15,712 nucleotides of DNA from Hydrogenophaga sp. (GTDB lineage Bacteria; Pseudomonadota; Gammaproteobacteria; Burkholderiales; Burkholderiaceae_C), in NCBI GenBank assembly GCA_021154985.1, contig JAJNQE010000132.1:1-15712 (forward strand), read 5' to 3'. The notes below the pieces were generated by a model. It saw nothing but the letters and a program-made list of their open reading frames with translations. It did no database searches and had not been told where the DNA came from. Both the position numbers and the translations under genes were made by a program. Positions 6,406 through 14,305 of this stretch are shown in pieces; the first letter of the stretch is position 1, and every line of letters begins with the position of its first letter.

Positions 6406-7236
6406 ATGCCCGAAAAATTGACCGGTTTGACCGAATGGTTCCAGACCCCGCCAGGCCAGTACCTGTTGGGCTGGGAGCAGACCCAGTTCGACCTGGCGGT
6501 GGCCGATCTGTTTGGGTACAACGCACTGCAACTGGGCCTGCCGGAGTTGCAGGCGCTGCAGGTCAACCGCATGCCGCACCGCTGGCTGGCGCTGCCCGAG
6601 TCTCTGTTGCCCACGCAAGTTCTGGCCTGGGCACCGGGAACTGTCCACGGCGATGCTGGCAATGTGGCGGCGCAGCCCGCCATGAAGGTGTCGCTGATCA
6701 CCGACGCGGCCGCCTTGCCATTTGCCGCCGCCAGCCTGGACCTGGTGGTGTTGCCGCACACGCTGGAGCTCAGCGCCGACCCGCACCAGGTGCTGCGCGA
6801 GGTGGAGCGGGTGCTGGTGCCCGAGGGGCGCGTGGTGATCTCGGGCTTCAATCCCGGCAGCCTCTGGGGCCTGCGTCAGGGTCGGGCGCGCTTGTGCGAG
6901 CGCGCGGGCGTGTCGGTGCTGGGGGCCTCCAGCCTGTTCCTGCCCGATGCGGGCGACTTCATCGGCCCCTGGCGCCTGCGCGACTGGCTGCGGTTGTTGA
7001 GCTTCGAGCTGGAGTCGGACCGATACGGCTGCTACCGCCCGGCCATGACGACCGACAAATGGTTGCAGCGCACCGCCTGGATGGACCGTGCCGGTGCCCG
7101 CTGGTGGCCCATTTTTGGCGCCGTGTACTTTGTGGTCGCGGTCAAGCGCGTGCGCGGCATGCGGTTGCTGGGCCCGGCCTGGAAACCCCGCCGTGCTGCG
7201 TCGCCCGCACCAGTGCCGGTGGCCAACCGGCGTTGA
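6406..7236 (+). CDS. YafS-like class I SAM-dependent methyltransferase-fold protein
   Basis: This 276-residue protein resembles E. coli YafS and has a methyltransferase-11-type fold. The ATG at 6406 (MPEKLTGLTEWFQTPPGQ) is chosen over an in-frame TTG at 6394. The C-terminal half is typical: a DAAALPFAAASLDLVVLPHTLE segment (motifs II-III), DPHQVLREVERVLVPEGRVVISGFNP (motifs IV-V), then SLWGLR, matching YafS closely. Motif I, normally a glycine-rich GxGxG loop that binds the cofactor, is replaced by YNALQLGLPELQAL, so cofactor binding is uncertain. No substrate is known to me for this group. It is divergent from gloB and 35 bases upstream of the rnhA start, the same neighbourhood as in E. coli. 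Confidence in the family is good; the activity is unassigned. Confidence 0.85.
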   Translation: MPEKLTGLTEWFQTPPGQYLLGWEQTQFDLAVADLFGYNALQLGLPELQALQVNRMPHRWLALPESLLPTQVLAWAPGTVHGDAGNVAAQPAMKVSLITDAAALPFAAASLDLVVLPHTLELSADPHQVLREVERVLVPEGRVVISGFNPGSLWGLRQGRARLCERAGVSVLGASSLFLPDAGDFIGPWRLRDWLRLLSFELESDRYGCYRPAMTTDKWLQRTAWMDRAGARWWPIFGAVYFVVAVKRVRGMRLLGPAWKPRRAASPAPVPVANRR

Positions 7237-7271
7237 CTTTTTTCTTTCAACTGTTTTCTGGAGTGAGCGTT

Positions 7272-7706
7272 TTGAACCATGTGGTGATCTACACCGACGG
7301 CGCCTGCAAGGGCAATCCCGGACCTGGTGGCTGGGGTGTGTTTCTGAAGTCCGAGGGGCACGAGAAGGAGCTCTGGGGCGGTGAGCGCGAGACCACCAAC
7401 AACCGCATGGAACTGACCGCCGTGATCGAGGCCCTTGTCGCGCTCAAGCGGCCCTGCCGGGTATCGCTGTTTCTCGACAGCGAGTACGTGCGCAAGGGCA
7501 TCACCGAATGGATCCACGGCTGGAAGCGCAAGGGCTGGGTCACTGCGGCCAAACAACCCGTGAAAAACGCCGACCTGTGGCAGAAGCTGGACGCATTGGT
7601 GCACGGCGGCGTTCACCAGATCGAATGGCACTGGGTCAAAGGCCATGCCGGGGACCCGGGCAACGAGCGTGCCGATGCACTGGCCAACCGCGGCGTGCCG
7701 ACGTGA
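7272..7706 (+). CDS. rnhA: ribonuclease HI
   Basis: RNase HI cuts the RNA strand of RNA-DNA hybrids, removing R-loops and primers in the cytoplasm. No ATG exists near the conserved N-terminus. The TTG at 7272 gives MNHVVIYTDGACKGNPGPGGWG, the usual family start, with a GGAG ribosome binding site (7260-7263) eight bases before it. A GTG at 7263 is possible but would lie on top of that site. The 144-residue product carries all catalytic residues: D9 (YTDG), E47 (NNRMEL), D69 (LDSEYV) and D135 (NERADALA), plus the flexible-loop histidine H125 (VKGHAG). The basic handle region (GWKRKGW, 83-89) is present. The gene follows the methyltransferase gene on the same strand. In many proteobacteria dnaQ lies next to rnhA, but here an efflux operon follows. 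Confidence 0.95.
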   Translation: MNHVVIYTDGACKGNPGPGGWGVFLKSEGHEKELWGGERETTNNRMELTAVIEALVALKRPCRVSLFLDSEYVRKGITEWIHGWKRKGWVTAAKQPVKNADLWQKLDALVHGGVHQIEWHWVKGHAGDPGNERADALANRGVPT

Positions 7707-7715
7707 ATAACCTCC

Positions 7716-7763
7716 GCTGACCGCCAGGATGCTGGGAACTCAGGCGCCTGCCGGGCGCTCAGC
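7716..7763. repeat. inverted repeat with central palindrome in the rnhA-efflux gap
   Basis: The arms 7716-7725 (GCTGACCGCC) and 7754-7763 (GGCGCTCAGC) pair at nine of ten positions, separated by 28 bases that contain a perfect ten-base palindrome, CAGGCGCCTG (7741-7750). No T tract follows, so a standard intrinsic terminator is not supported. It could be RNA structure after rnhA or part of the control region of the efflux operon. Confidence 0.4.
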
Positions 7764-7786
7764 ACTGCTACATTGCGGGATTGTGA

Positions 7787-7812
7787 GCATGCGACCGATT
7801 CGTTGGCATGCG
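7787..7812. promoter_or_regulatory. paired GCATGCG sites upstream of the efflux operon
   Basis: GCATGCG occurs at 7787-7793 and again at 7806-7812, 19 bases apart start to start. Because GCATGC is itself palindromic, the pair can be read as direct or inverted half-sites. The position, about 50-75 bases before the efflux adaptor start, would suit an operator. A TACATT at 7769-7774 could be a -10 box but has no good -35 partner. The repeat is seen; the regulatory role is inferred. Confidence 0.3.
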
Positions 7813-7861
7813 CCTTGCTGCCACAGGCGTGCCCCCTCCTTGACTTCCAATTGAAACAACC

Positions 7862-9028
7862 ATGGCCCAGAAATCAATTTATGTGCTGGTGGCGATTGCA
7901 GGCATAGGCCTGGCTTCCGGCGCGGCCTGGTGGCTGCAGAACAAGCCCGCGGCGCCCGCTGCCGGCGCGGCTTCGGCGCCCGCCGCAGGTGGCGCGCGCA
8001 CCGCAGGAAACACGCCTGGCGTGGAGGTCACCAAGGTCAAGGCCGTGCGACTGCAAGATGACGCCCAGGCGGTGGGCACGCTGCGCTCGCGCCAGAGCGT
8101 CACCCTCAAGCCCGAGGTGAGTGGCCGCGTGGCCCGCATTGCGTTTGCCGATGGCGCCCAAGTCAAGGCCGGGCAGTTGCTGGTGCAGCTGGACGATACC
8201 TTGCAGCGTGCCGAACTCAGCCAGGCGCAAGCCCAGTTGTCGATCGCCCGCGCCAACCTCAAGCGCAACCAGGAGCTGGTGGCCCAGAACTTCGTGGCCA
8301 CCCGTGTGGTGGAAGAAAGCCAGGCCAACCTGCAAGTGGCCGAAGCGCAGGTGGCCCTGGCCACGGCGCGCATGCAGCGCATGCGCATCACCGCGCCCTT
8401 CAACGGCACCGTGGGCCTGCGCAGCATCAACCTCGGCCAGTACGTGGGCGATGGCGACGACCTGGTGAACCTGGAAGACACGTCGCTGCTCACCGTGGAT
8501 TTCCGCTTGCCCGAGCGATACCAGAGCAGCATCGCGCCCGGGCAGGGCGTGCAGGTGCAGCTGGATGCCTTGCCCGGCAAAACCTTTGAAGCCCAGGTGC
8601 TGGCGGTGGACCCGCTGCTGGATGCCAATGGCCGATCCATTGCGGTGCGTGCGGTCATGCCGAGATTGTCCGGTGCCGACCTGCGGCCCGGCATGTTCGC
8701 GCGGGTGCTGATCGTGTTCTCGGTGAACGACGCGGCGCTGGTGGTGCCCGAAGAAGCCATGGTGCCGCAGGGCGGCAGGCAGTACGTGTTTTTGCTCGAC
8801 GAGCAAGGCCAGGGCGACGCGAAGAAGCTGGTGTCGCGCCGGATCGAGGTCGAGACGGGGGTGCGCCGGGGGGCCGAAGTGCAGATCGTCAAAGGCGTTG
8901 CCGCCGGTGACACCGTGGTGGTGGCGGGCCAACAGCGCCTTCAGCGCGACGGCACAGCGGTGCGCGTGGTCAACATGGCCCGAGCGCCCGAAGCCGCAGC
9001 AGCGACGCCTGCGCCTGTGAAGCCCTGA
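7862..9028 (+). CDS. RND efflux periplasmic adaptor subunit (membrane fusion protein)
   Basis: This 388-residue adaptor of the HlyD/AcrA-type family links an inner-membrane RND pump to an outer-membrane channel. Residues 6-25 form an uncleaved-looking N-terminal membrane anchor or signal (no lipobox cysteine), followed by an Ala/Pro/Gly linker to about residue 50. The lipoyl halves lie at about 78-111 (LKPEVSGRVARIAFADGAQVKAGQLLVQLDD region) and 175-205 (RITAPFNGTVGLRSINLGQYV). They flank an alpha-hairpin at about 112-172 rich in Ala, Gln and Leu. A beta-barrel (206-286, ending RPGMFARVLI) and a membrane-proximal domain (290-372) follow. The pump gene starts 23 bases downstream, so the two form an operon. 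The exported compound cannot be inferred. No regulator is adjacent. Confidence 0.93.
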   Translation: MAQKSIYVLVAIAGIGLASGAAWWLQNKPAAPAAGAASAPAAGGARTAGNTPGVEVTKVKAVRLQDDAQAVGTLRSRQSVTLKPEVSGRVARIAFADGAQVKAGQLLVQLDDTLQRAELSQAQAQLSIARANLKRNQELVAQNFVATRVVEESQANLQVAEAQVALATARMQRMRITAPFNGTVGLRSINLGQYVGDGDDLVNLEDTSLLTVDFRLPERYQSSIAPGQGVQVQLDALPGKTFEAQVLAVDPLLDANGRSIAVRAVMPRLSGADLRPGMFARVLIVFSVNDAALVVPEEAMVPQGGRQYVFLLDEQGQGDAKKLVSRRIEVETGVRRGAEVQIVKGVAAGDTVVVAGQQRLQRDGTAVRVVNMARAPEAAAATPAPVKP

Positions 9029-9051
9029 CACCCTGAGCCGAGGCACACCCC

Positions 9052-12000
9052 ATGCAATTGCCTGAAATCTCCATCCGGCGTCCGGTGTTTGCGACCGTGT
9101 TGTCGCTGCTGATCCTGCTGGTGGGCTTCGTTGCCTTCAACGGCCTCACCGTGCGCGAGTACCCGCGCATCGACGAGCCCAACGTCACCGTGTCCACGAC
9201 CTTCGGCGGTGCCTCCAGCGAGGTCATCGAAACCCAGGTCACCAAGGTGCTTGAAGATTCGCTCGCGGGCATCGAGGGGGTGGACATCATCACCTCCATC
9301 AGCCGACAGGAGCAGAGCCAGATCACGGTGCGTTTCAAGCTGGAGCGTGATCCCGATTCGGCCGCGGCCGATGTGCGCGACAAGGTCAGCCGCGTGCGCC
9401 AGCGCCTGCCGCAGGACGTGGATGAGCCGGTGATTGCCAAGGTGGAGGCCGACGAGCAGCCGGTCATCTGGCTGGCACTGAACTCCGATTCGATGTCCTC
9501 GCTGGAACTCAGCGACCTGGCCAACCGCATCGTCAAACCGCGGCTGCAGACGGCCCCCGGCGCGGCCGATGTGCGCATCTTTGGCGAGCGGCGTTACTCC
9601 ATGCGCATCTGGCTCGACGCCGATCGCCTGGCGGCCTACAACCTGACTGTGCAGGACGTGGAAGACGCCCTGCGGCGCTCCAACCTCGAGGTGCCGGCCG
9701 GCCGCATTGAAAGCGCGCAGCGCGAGTTCAACGTGACCGCAGCCACCGATCTGCAGACGCCCGAGCAGTTCCGCGAGATCGGTGTGCGCACCGTCAATGG
9801 CCAGACCATCCGCATCGGTGACGTGGCCCGCGTCGAGCAGGCGCCGCAGGACGAACGCACCTCGGTCCGCTACAACGGACGCGACGCGATTTCGCTCGGC
9901 GTGATCCGCCAGTCCACCGCCAATCCGCTGGACTTGTCGGCCGGCGTGCAGGCCATGCTGCCACGCATCGTGGCCGACTTGCCCGAAGGCGTGCGCGTGG
10001 AAGTGGCCAACGACAACTCGATCTTCATCGACCGCTCGATCAAGGCCGTGTACACCACCATCGCCGAAGCGGCGGTGCTGGTGGCATTGGTGATCTTTGT
10101 TTTCTTGCGCACATTGCGCGCGTCCATCATCCCGCTGGTCACGATCCCGGTGAGCTTGATCGGCTGCTTCGCGCTCATGGCGCTGTTCGGCTTCTCCATC
10201 AACACGCTCACGCTGCTGGCGCTGGTGCTGGCCATCGGCCTGGTGGTGGACGATGCCATCGTGGTGCTGGAGAACATCTACCGGCACATCGAGGAGGGCA
10301 TGAAGCCCTTCGAGGCGGCCATCAAGGGTGCGCGCGAGATCGGCTTTGCGGTGGTGGCCATGACGTTGACGCTGGCGGCGGTGTACGCGCCACTGGCCTT
10401 CACGCCCGGTCGCACCGGGCGCCTGTTTGCCGAATTTGCCTTGGCGCTGGCGGGCGCGGTGGTGGTGTCGGGCTTTGTGGCCCTCACGCTCTCGCCCATG
10501 ATGTGTTCCAAGCTGCTCAAGCACAACCCCAAGCCCGGGCGTTTTGACCGCTTCATGGAACGCCGCCTCACGGCACTCAGCGATGGCTATTCCCGCGTGC
10601 TGGGCTGGTCGTTGAACGTGCGCTGGCTGGTGGTGGCGGTGATGCTGGCCAGTGCGGCGGGCAGCTGGTTGCTGCTGCAAAGCACGCGCCAGGAACTCGC
10701 GCCCATGGAAGACCGCGGCGTGGTCCTGGCCTCGATCAACGGCCCCGACGGCGCCACGCTGGCCTACACGCGCAAGTACGCCGAAGCCATCGAGCGCATG
10801 GGTGCGGACATCCCCGAACTCGACCGCATCTTCACCATCGTGGGCAACCCGTCGGTGGCGCAGGGGAGCGTGATCATGCGCGGCAAGTCGTGGGAGGAGC
10901 GCGACCGCACGACCATGGACATCGCGCGCGAACTCTCCCCCAAGATCGGCGCCTTGCCCGGTATCAGCGCGTTTCCCATCACCCCGCCTTCGCTCGGCCA
11001 GGGCTTCCGCGAGCGACCGATCAACTACGTGATCGTGACCGGGGACAGTTACGAGAACCTGGCCGGCGTGGTGCGCCAGTTCCAGGAAAGGCTGGCGCAG
11101 AACCCCGGGTTCGTGCAGGTGGACACCGACCTGCGGCTGAACAAACCCGAGATCCGCATGGACGTGGACCGCGAGCGCGCGGCCGACATGGGCGTGTCGG
11201 TGGACGCCATTGCCCGCACGGTGGAAACGATGCTGGGCGGGCGCACCGTGACGCGTTACAAGCGCGACGGTGAGCAGTACGACGTGGTGGTGCAGATGGT
11301 CTCTGCCAACCGCAGCACGCCCGAGGACATCGACCGCCTCTTCGTGCGCGGGCGTGGCGACGCGATGATCCCGCTGGCTTCGCTGGTGACCACGCGCGAG
11401 GTGGTGGTGCCGCGCGAACTCAACCACTTCGGCCAACGCCGCAGTGCCTCCATCACGTCCAACCTCTCGCCCGACTATTCGATGGGCGAAGCGCTGGAGT
11501 TCATGGACGCCACCGCGCGCGAGCTGCTGCCGGCCGGCTACACCACCGACCTCAACGGCCAAAGCCGGGAGTTCCGCAATTCCTCAGGCTCGCTGGCCCT
11601 CGTGTTCGGGCTCTCGCTGCTGTTCATTTACCTGGTGCTGGCGGCCCAGTTCGAGAGTTTTGTCGATCCCTTCATCATCATGCTCAGCGTGCCGCTCTCC
11701 ATGCTGGGGGCCTTGCTCGCGCTCAAATTCACCGGCGGCACGCTCAACATGTTCAGCCAGATAGGACTGATCACGCTGGTGGGCCTCATCACCAAGCACG
11801 GCATCCTGATCGTGGAGTTCGCCAACCAGTTGCGCGAGCAGGGCATGGACAAACTCGAAGCGGTGAAGCGCTCGTCAGCGCTGCGCCTGCGCCCCATCCT
11901 CATGACCACCGGTGCCATGGTGCTGGGTGCGATTCCGCTGGCGCTGGCCAGCGGTGCGGGTGCCGAGAGCCGCCAACAAATCGGCTGGGTGATCGTGGGC

Positions 12001-12129
12001 GGCATGAGCGTGGGCACCTTGCTCACCATCTTTGTGGTGCCGACCATGTACACCCTGCTGTCTCGAGCCAAATCGCACCAACCCTCGGTGCCGGCTGCCG
12101 ATCACGGCGAGGCCATTCCCGCGAAGTGA
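9052..12129 (+). CDS. RND multidrug efflux permease, HAE-1 type
   Basis: This is a 1025-residue proton-driven RND pump of the AcrB/MexI-like hydrophobe/amphiphile group in the inner membrane. It has the full twofold layout: a first membrane helix (about 11-30), a large periplasmic porter domain, helices 2-6 (about 335-485), a second porter loop (about 545-830) and helices 8-12 near the C-terminus. Proton-relay residues are present: D400-D401 in GLVVDDAIVVLENIYRHIEEG, and a lysine near 915 in GLITKHGILIVEFAN. The N-terminal MQLPEISIRRPVFATVLSLL is standard for the family. A GAGG ribosome binding site lies in the 23-base gap after the adaptor gene. No outer-membrane factor gene follows, so a TolC-like channel encoded elsewhere is presumably used. 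The substrate is unknown. Confidence 0.96.
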   Translation: MQLPEISIRRPVFATVLSLLILLVGFVAFNGLTVREYPRIDEPNVTVSTTFGGASSEVIETQVTKVLEDSLAGIEGVDIITSISRQEQSQITVRFKLERDPDSAAADVRDKVSRVRQRLPQDVDEPVIAKVEADEQPVIWLALNSDSMSSLELSDLANRIVKPRLQTAPGAADVRIFGERRYSMRIWLDADRLAAYNLTVQDVEDALRRSNLEVPAGRIESAQREFNVTAATDLQTPEQFREIGVRTVNGQTIRIGDVARVEQAPQDERTSVRYNGRDAISLGVIRQSTANPLDLSAGVQAMLPRIVADLPEGVRVEVANDNSIFIDRSIKAVYTTIAEAAVLVALVIFVFLRTLRASIIPLVTIPVSLIGCFALMALFGFSINTLTLLALVLAIGLVVDDAIVVLENIYRHIEEGMKPFEAAIKGAREIGFAVVAMTLTLAAVYAPLAFTPGRTGRLFAEFALALAGAVVVSGFVALTLSPMMCSKLLKHNPKPGRFDRFMERRLTALSDGYSRVLGWSLNVRWLVVAVMLASAAGSWLLLQSTRQELAPMEDRGVVLASINGPDGATLAYTRKYAEAIERMGADIPELDRIFTIVGNPSVAQGSVIMRGKSWEERDRTTMDIARELSPKIGALPGISAFPITPPSLGQGFRERPINYVIVTGDSYENLAGVVRQFQERLAQNPGFVQVDTDLRLNKPEIRMDVDRERAADMGVSVDAIARTVETMLGGRTVTRYKRDGEQYDVVVQMVSANRSTPEDIDRLFVRGRGDAMIPLASLVTTREVVVPRELNHFGQRRSASITSNLSPDYSMGEALEFMDATARELLPAGYTTDLNGQSREFRNSSGSLALVFGLSLLFIYLVLAAQFESFVDPFIIMLSVPLSMLGALLALKFTGGTLNMFSQIGLITLVGLITKHGILIVEFANQLREQGMDKLEAVKRSSALRLRPILMTTGAMVLGAIPLALASGAGAESRQQIGWVIVGGMSVGTLLTIFVVPTMYTLLSRAKSHQPSVPAADHGEAIPAK

Positions 12130-12132
12130 TGT

Positions 12133-12156
12133 GCCGGGGGCGATGGGCGCCCCGGC
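12133..12156. terminator. GC-rich hairpin between convergent genes, no T tract
   Basis: GCCGGGG (12133-12139) pairs with CCCCGGC (12150-12156). A one-base bulge and two more base pairs follow, leaving a five-base loop (12143-12147). It sits in the 48-base gap between the efflux pump gene and the aminotransferase gene, which face each other. No T run follows on either strand, so it is at best a weak or mRNA-protecting hairpin rather than a proven terminator. Confidence 0.4.
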
Positions 12157-12177
12157 CTGTGCAGCGGCGCCCTGCCG

Positions 12178-13356
12178 TCAGAGCCTTGACAGGCGCTTGA
12201 GTGCTTCGCGCAAGGTGTCGTCTTTCTTGGCAAAACAGAAGCGCACCACGCGCTGATCGAAGCCGTTGCCGTAGAAGGCCGAGAGCGGGATGGCGGCGAC
12301 ACCGATTTCCCTGGTGAGCCACTGGCAAAAATCGCCTTCGGGCAGCGCGCGCTCGGGCACGGTCAAGCCGGAAATGTCAACACACTGGAAGTAGGTGCCC
12401 TCGCCAGCCAGCATGCGAAAACGCGTGTTGGCCAGGCCCTCGCGGAAGAGGTCGCGCTTGCGCTGGTAAAAGGCGCTCAGCTCCAGGTAGGGCGCGGGGT
12501 TGGCCATGTAGCTGGCCAGCGCGTGCTGAACCGGGGTGTTCACCGTGAATACGTTGAACTGGTGCACCTTGCGGAACTCGGCCGTGAGGGCGGCCGGTGC
12601 CACCACGGTACCGACTTTCCAGCCGGTGACGTGGAAGGTTTTGCCGAAGCTGCTCACGATGAAGGCGCGCGCCGCCAGGCCGGGGAAACGCGCAGCGCTC
12701 TGGTGGTGTTGCCCGTCGAACACCATGTGCTCGTACACCTCGTCGCTGATCAGCAGCACGTCGGTGGGGGCCAGCAGGTCTTGCAGGCGCTGCATGTCGG
12801 CTGCGCTCCACACGGTGCCGCTGGGGTTGTGCGGGCTGTTGATGACGATGGCGCGGGTGCGCGGCGTCATGGCGGCGGCGATGCGGTCGAAGTCGGGGCG
12901 GAAAGTGCCGGGGGTCAACGGCACGCGCACCGGCACACCGCCGGCCAATTCGATGTTGGGCACGTAGCTGTCGTAGCAGGGCTCCAGCACGATCACTTCG
13001 TCGCCGGGATGCACCACAGCCAGCAGGGCGGTGAGGATGGCCTGCGTGGCGCCGGCGGTCACGGTGATCTCGGTGGCCGGGTCGCAGCGCAGGCCGTAGA
13101 GAGCCAGCATCTTGTCGGCCATGGCCTGGCGCAGCGCGGGCACGCCCGGCATGGGCGGGTACTGGTTGTGGCCGGCCTGCATGGCGTGGGTCACCGCATC
13201 GACCAGCGCCGGGTCGCAATCGAAATCCGGGAATCCCTGACCCAAATTGACCGCCTTGTGCTCGGCGGCCAGCGCCGACATGACGGTGAAGATGGTGGTG
13301 CCCACGTTGGGCAGTCGCGAAGAAAGTGCGGGTGTGCGGGGTGGGTTCGGGCTCAT
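12178..13356 (-). CDS. PLP-dependent aminotransferase, YbdL/methionine type
   Basis: This 392-residue fold-type I aminotransferase closely resembles E. coli YbdL, which prefers methionine, histidine and phenylalanine with 2-oxo acids. Markers are LPNVGTTIFTVMSALA (15-30), NLGQGFPDFD (37-46), the cofactor-site AGATQAI (101-107), the asparagine in SPHNPSGT (N177), SDEVYEH (204-210), the Schiff-base lysine K239 in SSFGKTFHVTGWKVG, and the carboxylate-binding arginine R372 in RVVRFCFAKK. The length agrees with the family (about 386). The start lies four bases after the cysB stop, so it is probably co-transcribed with cysB. A role in the methionine/sulfur economy is attractive in this context but is inferred. 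Kynurenine or other aromatic aminotransferase activity is the main alternative. Confidence 0.9.
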   Translation of the reverse strand: MSPNPPRTPALSSRLPNVGTTIFTVMSALAAEHKAVNLGQGFPDFDCDPALVDAVTHAMQAGHNQYPPMPGVPALRQAMADKMLALYGLRCDPATEITVTAGATQAILTALLAVVHPGDEVIVLEPCYDSYVPNIELAGGVPVRVPLTPGTFRPDFDRIAAAMTPRTRAIVINSPHNPSGTVWSAADMQRLQDLLAPTDVLLISDEVYEHMVFDGQHHQSAARFPGLAARAFIVSSFGKTFHVTGWKVGTVVAPAALTAEFRKVHQFNVFTVNTPVQHALASYMANPAPYLELSAFYQRKRDLFREGLANTRFRMLAGEGTYFQCVDISGLTVPERALPEGDFCQWLTREIGVAAIPLSAFYGNGFDQRVVRFCFAKKDDTLREALKRLSRL

Positions 13357-13360
13357 GGGC

Positions 13361-14305
13361 TCAGAGTTGGTAGTCGTCCGGGGTGCCTGCCATCGCGCGC
13401 ATCACCTGATCTCGGCTCAGGCGGTCGCTCAGCAGCTCGGCGAAGCGCAGCACGAAGTGGCGCAGGTAGGTGCCGCGCTTGAAGGCCACGCGCGCGAGGT
13501 TGTGGCCAAACAGGTCGGCGGCGGGGCGGGACACCAGGTCGGGTGTCTGGTTGTCGCCCGCCATGGCCATTTCGGCCACGATGCCCACGCCCATGCCCAG
13601 CTTCACGTAGGTCTTGATGACGTCGGAGTCGATCGCTTCCAGCACGACGTTGGGTTGCAGGTGGCGCAGCGCAAACGCCTGGTCGATCCGGGTGCGCCCG
13701 GTGTAGCTGGGGTGGTAGGTGATCAGCGGCACCTGTGCCAGGTCTTCGTGGGTGATGCGCTCGCGCTCCAGCAGCGGGTGGTCAAACGGGAACACCAGCA
13801 CGTGCTGCCATTCGTAGCAGGGCAGGGTGACGAGTTCGGGGTAGTTCACCAGCGACTCGGTGGCCATGCCGATCTCGGCCACCTCCTCCATCAGCATGCG
13901 GGCCACTTGGTCGGGCGATCCCTGGTGAAGGCTCACCGCGACTTTGGGGTAGGCCTGGCGCAGCGCGGCCACCGGGCCGGGCAGCACATAACGGGCTTGC
14001 GTGTGGGTGGTGGCAATCGAGAGGGTGCCGCTGTCCTGGGCCGAATACTGCTCGCCGATGCGCTTGAGGTTGTTCACCTCGCGCAGGATGATTTCGATGC
14101 TCTTGAGCACCTGCAAACCAGGCTCGGTCACGCGTTTGATGCGCTTGCCGTGGCGCGCGAAGATCTCGATGCCGAGCTCGTCTTCCAGTTCAATGATGGC
14201 CTTGGACACGCCGGGCTGCGATGTGTGCAGGGCTTTGGCCGCTTCGGTCAGGTTCAGGTTGCGGCGCACCGCCTCCTGTACAAAACGGAACTGGTGCAGG
14301 TTCAT
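13361..14305 (-). CDS. cysB: LysR-family transcriptional regulator CysB
   Basis: CysB activates sulfate and sulfonate assimilation genes when cysteine is scarce, sensing N-acetylserine and sulfate or thiosulfate. The 314-residue product has an N-terminal winged helix-turn-helix (about 1-60, LTEAAKALHTSQPGVSKAI at 19-37). The effector domain retains the sulfate-contact residues known from the Klebsiella CysB structure at identical numbers: T100, T102, Q103, T149 and T202. This sets it apart from other LysR proteins. Its length is near the 324 residues of enterobacterial CysB. The ATG at 14305 is chosen because it matches the family start (MNLHQFRFVQEAVRRN); the frame is open upstream but lies in cbiX. 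The start overlaps the cbiX stop (ATGA), and the aminotransferase gene follows after four bases. Autoregulation is common in this family but is not shown here. Confidence 0.94.
   Translation of the reverse strand: MNLHQFRFVQEAVRRNLNLTEAAKALHTSQPGVSKAIIELEDELGIEIFARHGKRIKRVTEPGLQVLKSIEIILREVNNLKRIGEQYSAQDSGTLSIATTHTQARYVLPGPVAALRQAYPKVAVSLHQGSPDQVARMLMEEVAEIGMATESLVNYPELVTLPCYEWQHVLVFPFDHPLLERERITHEDLAQVPLITYHPSYTGRTRIDQAFALRHLQPNVVLEAIDSDVIKTYVKLGMGVGIVAEMAMAGDNQTPDLVSRPAADLFGHNLARVAFKRGTYLRHFVLRFAELLSDRLSRDQVMRAMAGTPDDYQL

Noticed and set aside
5457..7271. A long upstream extension of the rnhA frame, giving a 749-residue protein.
   Set aside because: It runs antisense through gloB and out of frame through the methyltransferase gene. 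Only the last 144 codons match RNase HI.
8941..11562. An 873-codon open frame on the minus strand opposite the RND pump gene.
   Set aside because: Composition is rich in His, Gly, Arg and Gln with no family resemblance, and the plus strand encodes a clear RND pump. Long antisense frames arise from third-position G/C bias.
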